From Apostichopus parvimensis (taxonomy: Eukaryota > Echinodermata > Holothuroidea > Aspidochirotida > Stichopodidae), in the NCBI GenBank assembly GCA_000934455.1, contig KN882259.1:245375-265461 (forward strand): a DNA stretch of 20,087 nt, read 5' to 3'. The position numbers and the translations under genes were made by a program. The notes below the pieces were generated by a model, which saw only the letters and a list, made by a program, of their open reading frames with translations, was not told the DNA's origin and did not search any database. This document shows positions 17,001 through 20,087 of the stretch, in pieces. Position 1 is the first letter of the stretch; each line of letters starts with the position of its first letter.

Positions 17001-19708
17001 AGTACCTTCCTACGCCACTGTTATAGACCTAATTTATAGTTTAAACATGCTTCAGATTACACACTTTCACGTACAATATATTTTCTCTTTATTTTCGGTA
17101 AGACAATGGGAGTCGGCTGCAACGACCCCAGGGCCACACCTCCTCCTGTTTTAGAAAACAAGCTCCGCCCCCTTATTGTCGCGTAATGACGACCAGATAT
17201 AGAGATGTACGTGTATAGATAAGCAAAAAGATGGGAATAATGATAATTTCTATATATTGCCTTGAATGTCCATATAGGCCGTGGATGTTACACAGAGTAA
17301 GTTGAATACCTTTGGCGTAGCATCATTCGTCTCTGACACATCCGCCATGCAAGGAACGGACAGCAGTAGTAATGCGACTTCTACAACTTCCACTGTTGAT
17401 GACTTGACTGATGATGATCTGGTGGTATTCTCCTCTCCTGATGAAGTTAAAGAAATAGACAGTGCTTCAACATTCTTGCAATTGCCGGATAACTTCGGTG
17501 ACAGGATAACCGATCAGGAATCACTGAGGGCAGTCTTCTTGGTTTATAGAAGACCAACTCTATTTGGATCAAGATGGCTGCAAATGGAGAATGAAAACGA
17601 GACGGAGTTTGAGCGATCCATCAATACACGAGTCCTCTCTGCGACATTGTCCAATAAAGGACGAGATATATCGTACGTGCCTGGATACGTGCAACAACGG
17701 TTTATGCCCTTGGAGGTATGTGTGCATGGTTATTCAACTTATTCAGCATCTTGGAATATCAGTGCACCTTATTATCATAGTAATAATGTTGCAAGGATAT
17801 TTCCTATAGAAAGTGCATTCTCCATGAACAAAAAAACTCATTTCGTACTCATATAACCTTAACAAAGAAGAACATTTCCTAATGATATTCCTAGCGAGGA
17901 TAATTGGTTGTCTCGTTCCAGATATGATCCATTTATTGACATGATTTACATAACTAATGTTACCATCACATCAGTAACATTTAAGGGGACAAGGGGGATG
18001 TGGATCAAGGCTTTTTCTCTCTTGGTCAGGCTTTATCTATAGGTGACTGGCGTTTCTTAAAAATGGATACTTAATTTAGATACAATGCGTTTGATCGGTC
18101 GCTGATTGATAAACGGTCAGAGTTTTGATCCAATTGATTGCAATGTAAATCAAATACTATAACGCATCCTACTAGTTTATATACCGTATAATACACTGTA
18201 GACAATATGATTCTCTTCGACATCGTGACGTCGTTAAATGGTGTGTATCATATGAAAGTAAATATACGGTGAGTCGAATGCAAAACATACAATATTTGAA
18301 TAATTTGAATTGAAAGGTTGACCCCGCCGAGTACTCTATTTACAATATGCTCTTTACTAATGCAGCCATGCGTGTGACTTGACATACGCCAACTCGGCGA
18401 GTTTCTGAGTGGGGCAAAGCAATATTGAACATTCGCATTTTGGAGTTTGATTTTGGAGTTCCGAGCATGGCGGGGTTAGTTGAGCAACGGTGACGTCATA
18501 ATTGTCTTCTTTTTTTTCTCCATGTTCTTTCTGAAAATAATAATGAATGATTGTTTCAATTGTTTGTACTGTTGTTTATAACTTACAGAACTGTGCAATA
18601 TACAGGGTATAAAAATTGTTCGAAATATTAATATGTTTAAACAAATTCATTTAATATTCAAACAGACCAATGGGAAGATTTTTAACCCTGTGTGTGTATT
18701 CTGGGACTTTGACGCTGATGGCGGTAATGGTAACTGGTCATCAGACGGATGTACGTACCAGGGCAGGACACGTAACGGCCAGATACTCTGTCAATGTGAT
18801 CATCTGACTAACTTCGCGGTCCTGATGGTAAGCGTGGTTGTGTGCAGGTCCTTGGTATTGAAAGTGGAAGTCGCGATACTTTTTGGGGTTGTCAAAAAAT
18901 GTTTGAGGGGTCGCCAAGAAATTTCGGAAGAAGGAAAAAATTGCTGGTATTTGTGGGAAAAAAGACTGAAACTAAACTGCTAAATGACTTCAAACGTTGC
19001 GAAATATAACACCATTTTGCAACTAAGCATGCCCTTTATCGTATAAAAATTTCTCAAAGTGCATGGATGCGGATACCTCCGCCCCGTAGAGCCTTCTCCA
19101 AGCCACAACATCTGCCACTGGAGGTTTGCGAAGGTGATGAAGGTGGAAGTTGGGGTCTCCAAACAAAAAGGATTGAATACCAGGGGTGTAGGTCACGATC
19201 CACAACCTAAAGTTTTCTTTGATACTAGGCCTATATACAATTCACACGAAAAACGCAAGCACTGTAGGAAACTTATGCAGGCTAAATGATGTCTGTAGTA
19301 GACATCACTCTGCCTTCGCTAGTAAGGTTCAGGTACGATCGAAACGACTGAAACATGTTATACTTTCTCTTTCATATACTTACACAAGGTTTTGTTTTAA
19401 TCCACCATGTAATCATGATTACGTACAAATATTTACTAGTGCTAGAAGAGTAAAAACAAAAAAAACCTAATTGCAAATAAGGCTAATGCGAACATAAATT
19501 ACTTCGTATTACGTACGCTACATTAAAGTTTAGTGTAGTGCTATTTAATGGATTACTACCATATGTTTTACTCTTCTCTTTAGGATATTTATGGCCAGGG
19601 TACCATTGACCCGACACAAGCCAGGATTCTGGAGATTCTAAGTTTTACTGGATGTACTGTGTCAACAATCGGGCTTATTATCACTGTCATAGTTTACTTG
19701 TCGAAAAA
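5026..19708 (+). CDS. Adhesion GPCR gene, 12 exons joined, 3' end outside the window
   Basis: This is the spliced gene model: 5026-5089, 5733-7844, 8290-8524, 9296-9414, 9676-9880, 11174-11249, 12022-12062, 12801-12946, 15553-15729, 17278-17715, 18666-18827, 19584-19708. All introns are GT-AG. Phases agree at each junction (1, 0, 1, 0, 1, 2, 1, 0, 0, 0, 0, 2). The product would be a surface receptor of about 1300 residues up to the end of TM1: signal peptide, decapeptide array, two SEA-like modules, EGF, GAIN/GPS, tethered agonist and TM1. In aGPCRs the GAIN domain cleaves itself at the GPS, and the new N-terminus of the C-terminal fragment activates the 7TM bundle; that role is inferred from the family. 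Exon 2 holds two frame breaks in the sequence as given, so the assembled allele does not read through. No specific subfamily or orthologue is recognised. Confidence 0.93.
5090..5732 (+). other. Intron 1 (phase 1)
   Basis: Contains a short GA tract near 5460. Open frames on both strands (to 86 codons) lack usable exon boundaries. Confidence 0.72.
5733..7844 (+). CDS. Exon 2: decapeptide-repeat stalk and start of SEA-like domain 1
   Basis: The acceptor is CTTTTTCAG ending at 5732; the donor is GTAAGT at 7845. The exon begins in phase 1 with APGQETSPSLPDRNETLPQ, then PPPN-x-NG-M/T-L-S/P repeats run to about 7700. After MGENEMPASPPGMLSPEM it continues as GELYISFTQKE and TMIQER, which leads into SEA-like domain 1. 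The array is Pro-, Asn- and Met-rich, has no Cys and no membrane segment, and is best read as an extended, partly glycosylated stalk. Reading is in frame 2 from 5735, frame 1 after a junction at 5926/5927, and frame 3 after a junction near 7560, so the exon as given is broken twice. The first break gives a TGA at 5939, within one repeat. A single internal exon carrying the entire array is itself unusual. The exon call is firm; whether this allele is functional is open. Confidence 0.88.
5926..5940 (+). other. Frame break 1 in the repeat array
   Basis: A full unit would run ...AACATGAATGGAATGTTATCACC..., but here ATG is followed directly by CACCTCCTCCTAAC, an apparent loss of 13 bp. The incoming frame then meets TGA at 5939-5941. 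The downstream array is open in a different frame. The cause could be an indel in this allele or a consensus error in a hard repeat. Confidence 0.85.
7555..7580 (+). other. Frame break 2 in the repeat array
   Basis: The unit after position 7560 reads AACATGTATCACCTCC, an apparent loss of 10 bp (AATGGAATGT) from a normal unit. The long frame ends at a TGA at 7579-7581, and the array continues in the next frame, which runs unbroken to the donor at 7845. Together with break 1 the array is 23 bp short of in-frame. The break has the same position in the unit (right after ATG) as break 1. Confidence 0.85.
7845..8289 (+). other. Intron 2 (phase 0), inside SEA-like domain 1
   Basis: No coding or mobile signal seen; a short AT tract near 8165. 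Confidence 0.85.
8290..8524 (+). CDS. Exon 3: rest of SEA-like domain 1
   Basis: The acceptor is TTCTTCAAG ending at 8289; the donor is GTGAGT at 8525. The exon starts in phase 0 and ends in phase 1. It encodes MTQIFVESLCTQWFSKF, then DSYIVKFDFHFV, and ends ERMDTLIENVTVRENSFQFG. The order helix, then a hydrophobic strand introduced by a small residue, then helix and an N-x-S/T-like terminal strand fits the SEA fold. SEA domains are extracellular modules that often self-cleave, but I do not see the GSVVV cleavage motif (here DSYIV), so cleavage is not predicted. There are two Cys (in LCT and RCT) and one sequon (NVT). The fold call rests on pattern and on its likeness in layout to the next module. 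Confidence 0.85.
8525..9295 (+). other. Intron 3 (phase 1), between the SEA-like modules
   Basis: Holds a 74-codon open stretch (8580-8804) of unknown meaning and the AP-1/CRE palindrome pair. Confidence 0.83.
8952..8983. promoter_or_regulatory. Possible AP-1 palindrome next to a CRE (intron 3)
   Basis: 8952-8972 is a perfect palindrome with arms AATTAAATGA and TCATTTAATT around one C, centred on TGACTCA, the AP-1 site. Three bases later TGACGTCA (8976-8983) is a full CRE. Binding is inferred only from the motifs. Confidence 0.35.
9296..9414 (+). CDS. Exon 4: first half of SEA-like domain 2
   Basis: The acceptor is GCATTTCTCAG ending at 9295; the donor is GTGAGC at 9415. It enters in phase 1 and leaves in phase 0. 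The product begins AVATERVTLTYNTPNSFNVS and continues DPTSQESLDLEGNILSK. This matches the opening strand and first helix of a SEA domain, with the same 1-then-0 phase layout seen in module 1. NVS is followed by Pro, so that sequon is probably poor. Confidence 0.85.
9676..9880 (+). CDS. Exon 5: second half of SEA-like domain 2
   Basis: The acceptor is TTATATTTCAG ending at 9675; the donor is GTACGT at 9881. It enters in phase 0 and leaves in phase 1. It encodes LADLSTFLPSYIDASFVPPF, then EGSLVGVFAVTFGKQPT, and ends LNFADLTLQSTAVDG. EGSLVGVFAVTF is the SEA pattern G-S-hydrophobic run, closer to the classical cleavage loop than module 1. The following helix (SAISSSLTSL) and closing strand also fit. 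SEA modules are known in vertebrate aGPCRs such as ADGRF types, so this placement before GAIN is reasonable. Confidence 0.88.
9881..11173 (+). other. Intron 5 (phase 1)
   Basis: Mostly made of the hAT-like element 10098-11023. Without it the intron would be about 360 bp. Confidence 0.88.
10098..11023. mobile_element. hAT-like non-autonomous element (intron 5)
   Basis: The ends are inverted: left CAGGGGGGCGTCGTGC, right the complement of CAGTGGCGTCGTGCCC. The 8-bp flanks are identical (CTTACGTC at 10090-10097 and 11024-11031), a perfect target-site duplication of hAT length. G/C homopolymers sit near the left end and on both sides of the right end. At 926 bp there is no transposase-like reading frame, so it depends on an enzyme encoded elsewhere. 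It lies inside the intron between SEA 2 and EGF. Confidence 0.88.
11174..11249 (+). CDS. Exon 6: first part of EGF-like domain
   Basis: The acceptor is TTGTACTTTAG ending at 11173; the donor is GTAAGG at 11250. It enters in phase 1 and leaves in phase 2. It encodes CPGTFACSNGGGCLANSFF and KSQC, giving Cys 1-4 of an EGF domain (spacing C-x5-C-x5-C-x9-C). The SNGGGC core is typical. No calcium-binding signature (D-x-D/N-E) precedes Cys 1, so this is a non-calcium EGF as far as can be seen. Confidence 0.9.
11250..12021 (+). other. Intron 6 (phase 2), splitting the EGF domain
   Basis: Contains the 14-bp CRE palindrome; nothing else recognised. Confidence 0.88.
11493..11506. promoter_or_regulatory. 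14-bp palindrome containing a CRE (intron 6)
   Basis: CAGTGACGTCACTG is a perfect palindrome holding TGACGTCA. It also equals two CAGTGACGT ends head to head, the end type of the orphan element at 2359, so it might instead be a transposon footprint. Confidence 0.3.
12022..12062 (+). CDS. Exon 7: last part of EGF-like domain (41 bp)
   Basis: The acceptor is TTTCTTTCAG ending at 12021; the donor is GTAAGT at 12063. It enters in phase 2 and leaves in phase 1. It encodes K-CTLEWQGDHCGRP, giving Cys 5 and 6 in the C-x-C-x8-C pattern with the usual W-x-G-x-x-C end. It completes all six cysteines begun in exon 6, which supports both very short exons despite a 772-bp intron between them. Confidence 0.9.
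12063..12800 (+). other. Intron 7 (phase 1)
   Basis: A G-rich stretch (about 12119-12172) with several GGG runs could form a quadruplex. No gene seen. Confidence 0.85.
12801..12946 (+). CDS. Exon 8: start of GAIN domain, helical
   Basis: The acceptor is CGATGCCCTTAG ending at 12800; the donor is GTAAGA at 12947. It enters in phase 1 and leaves in phase 0. It encodes ITKENVASASELYATMTEMM, then GVGDLDTAAAVLQDIVDLE, two amphipathic helices. This fits subdomain A of a GAIN domain (helices after a hormone-receptor-like link). The acceptor pyrimidine tract is weak near the AG, so the exact start is slightly less certain than for the other exons. Confidence 0.83.
13121..14215. mobile_element. hAT-like non-autonomous element (intron 8)
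   Basis: Left end CAGTGGCGTAACCAG; right end is the complement of CAGTGGCGTAATCAG (14/15 match). Flanks are TGTAGGAC (13113-13120) and TGTAGGAG (14216-14223), an 8-bp duplication with one mismatch, so probably an older insertion than the other two. G-runs lie inside the left end and at 13790-13801, C-runs near the right end. No transposase is visible in 1095 bp. Confidence 0.85.
14890..15320. repeat. Minisatellite: ~135-bp higher-order units of short motifs
   Basis: Two long units start with CATACATAGAAATAAGACAT at 15010 and 15145, and a partial third at 15283 (CATACACATAAATAAGACA). The period is 135-138 bp. Within units a short motif ACATATCACTCAGAC recurs in many variants and extends upstream to about 14890. 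It lies in the 2.6-kb intron that splits the GAIN domain. Confidence 0.85.
15553..15729 (+). CDS. Exon 9: GAIN subdomain A, continued
   Basis: The acceptor is TTTGTCTTTGGCAG ending at 15552; the donor is GTAAAA at 15730. Phase is 0 at both ends. TTQNVLEIVNNVLSANESV matches the aGPCR pattern N-V-L-x-I-V-N-x-L in subdomain A. It continues ITRSLEQQLIRVELP and FSKKLPNIAVE. There are three sequons (NES, NAS, NTS). The next exon begins AVDV, which continues the strand. Confidence 0.9.
16009..16076. repeat. 34-bp tandem duplication
   Basis: Copies at 16009-16042 and 16043-16076 share AGAACAAA...GGAATATGA...CACATGCATTCCT with two mismatches. Confidence 0.95.
16627..17020. mobile_element. hAT-like MITE (intron 9)
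   Basis: Left end CAAGGGCGTAGGAACC; right end is the complement of CAGTGGCGTAGGAAGG. A perfect 8-bp duplication TTATAGAC flanks it (16619-16626 and 17021-17028). At 394 bp it is a MITE-sized element with no coding capacity. It carries an internal imperfect duplication with a 78-bp period (16795 and 16873). Confidence 0.9.
17278..17715 (+). CDS. Exon 10: GAIN subdomain B with an acidic Ser/Thr-rich insert
   Basis: The acceptor is TGTCCATATAG ending at 17277; the donor is GTATGT at 17716. Phase is 0 at both ends, 146 residues. It begins AVDVTQSKLNTFGVASFVSD, passes through a low-complexity stretch rich in Ser, Thr and Asp (17344-17430), then LVVFSSPDEVKEIDSASTFL. The core RAVFLVYRRPTLFG and INTRVLSATLSNKG are typical GAIN beta strands leading to the GPS. 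Sequons are NAT and NET. The insert probably forms a surface loop between subdomains. Confidence 0.93.
17716..18665 (+). other. Intron 10 (phase 0), before the GPS exon
   Basis: Only a CRE octamer stands out. No coding signal. Confidence 0.88.
18491..18498. promoter_or_regulatory. Full CRE palindrome TGACGTCA (intron 10)
   Basis: The fourth exact copy in the window, 168 bp before the GPS exon. Function unknown. Confidence 0.25.
18666..18827 (+). CDS. Exon 11: GPS motif with autoproteolysis site
   Basis: The acceptor is TATTCAAACAG ending at 18665; the donor is GTAAGC at 18828. Phase is 0 at both ends. It encodes PVCVFWDFD, then GNWSSDGCTYQG, then ILCQCDHLTNFAVLM. All four GPS cysteines, both conserved Trp and the HL/T cleavage triad are present, so cleavage between Leu and Thr is expected. 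The new N-terminus TNFAVLM is the start of the tethered agonist. This exon is the best evidence for the gene family. Confidence 0.97.
18828..19583 (+). other. Intron 11 (phase 0), between GPS and TM1
   Basis: It splits the tethered agonist after TNFAVLM. Open frames of up to 83 codons on either strand resemble no known domain. Confidence 0.9.
19584..19708 (+). CDS. Exon 12: end of tethered agonist and TM1
   Basis: The acceptor is TCTTCTCTTTAG ending at 19583; the donor is GTGAGT at 19709. It enters in phase 0 and leaves in phase 2. It encodes DIYGQGTIDPTQARILEI, then a helix LSFTGCTVSTIGLIITVIVY ending LSKK. The I-L-x-F/I-x-G-C-x-x-S pattern is the classical start of TM1 in aGPCRs. Positive charges after the helix place that end in the cytoplasm. 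Confidence 0.95.
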
Positions 19709-19837
19709 GTGAGTACACAAAGTTAACCGTACATCTCAGAAAAAAATGAAGTAACCATTGTAATATTGACAACATTTGACATTGGAAAGACTGAGTATCC
19801 AGTTAGCGGTATTTGTCGTACTTTCGCGTTTCTACAG

Positions 19838-19965
19838 GAAAGAGAATAGCCTAGTCAATGCACAAGCACAATGTGAGAACTTGCGGTCATCAACGGCATT
19901 GCCAACTCGCGTCTATAGGTTATTATTGACGAGTAAATCAGTACATGAATTATCATCGGGACCAG
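19838..19965 (+). CDS. Candidate exon 13: first intracellular loop, odd TM2-like segment
   Basis: The acceptor is GCGTTTCTACAG ending at 19837; the donor is GTAGGG at 19966 (CAG/GTAGGG). It would enter in phase 2, stay open and leave in phase 1. It encodes KENSLVNAQAQCENLRSSTA, then PTRVYRLLLTSKSVHEL. LRSST-x-x-PTRV is reminiscent of the loop before TM2 in this family, but the following segment lacks the expected hydrophobic helix with N-L. The intron would be 129 bp, much shorter than its neighbours. It could be a chance open stretch or a decayed or alternative exon. Confidence 0.3.
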
Positions 19966-20072
19966 GTAGGGCCCAGGGAGCGTTATGTCACTATGCCTTT
20001 CTTCACTATTCATTTTCCTTAAGTATGTTATAAAAATGAGAAATGCTTTATTACTTATTTTACCTTGTCCCT

Positions 20073-20087
20073 CCCCCCCCCCCCCCC
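20073..20087 (+). repeat. Poly-C run at the window edge (15 C, may continue)
   Basis: The window ends inside the run. By analogy with the other G/C runs here it may be the edge of a further hAT-like element. Confidence 0.9.

Larger units (their letters stand above)
15730..17277 (+). other. Intron 9 (phase 0), inside GAIN
   Basis: Contains the 34-bp duplication, a C-rich stretch near 16540 and the MITE 16627-17020. No exon seen. Confidence 0.87.

Noticed and set aside
16760-17026. Frames on both strands in the small MITE
   Set aside because: Low-complexity Pro/Gly from C/G runs and an internal duplication; the element is only 394 bp.
18317-18476. CCCCGCC / GGCGGGG inverted words in intron 10
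   Set aside because: Pairing extends only a few bases beyond the G/C words; not convincing as an element.
19059-19470. Overlapping 60-83 codon frames between GPS and TM1
   Set aside because: Inserting them would separate the GPS from TM1 and break the tethered agonist; neither phase nor splice sites fit.

Overview
The window is eukaryotic and almost certainly from a metazoan, most likely a marine invertebrate; an echinoderm or other invertebrate deuterostome is plausible but not shown. The reasons are GT-AG introns of 0.3-2.6 kb, AT-rich intergenic DNA, tetranucleotide microsatellites, intronic hAT-like elements with poly-G/poly-C ends, and one animal-specific gene.

That gene is an adhesion G-protein-coupled receptor (aGPCR) on the + strand, 5026 to beyond the right edge. 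I joined twelve exons by splice consensus and reading phase, plus a doubtful thirteenth. In order they encode a signal peptide (exon 1), a huge array of about 62 decapeptide repeats (exon 2), two tandem SEA-like modules (end of exon 2 to exon 5), one six-cysteine EGF-like domain split over two exons (6-7), a GAIN domain (8-10), a canonical GPS with the HL/T autocleavage site (11), and the tethered agonist plus the first transmembrane helix (12). Apart from the array, intron phases agree at every junction between exons 1 and 12. The modules are flanked by phase-1 introns, the usual exon-shuffling pattern. The remaining 7TM exons should lie past the right edge.

The most unusual part is exon 2 (5733-7844): a 30-bp coding minisatellite whose units are roughly NMNG-M/T-L-S/P-PPP. 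Two unit types alternate irregularly, and the M-to-T change creates an N-glycosylation sequon (NGT). The array as given carries two out-of-frame junctions, apparent losses of 13 bp and 10 bp from the unit, that would truncate the receptor. They may be assembly errors, a null allele, or a variable locus.

Layout: 1-4.9 kb is upstream DNA with no convincing gene; it holds an inverted-repeat element (1640-2047), an orphan transposon end (2350-2359), an (AT)n tract and a (TCTA/TCTG)n tract. The gene fills 5.0-20 kb. Three introns carry non-autonomous hAT-like elements with 8-bp target-site duplications (10098-11023, 13121-14215, 16627-17020), and the 2.6-kb intron also has a ~135-bp minisatellite. 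No RNA genes or CRISPR arrays were seen.
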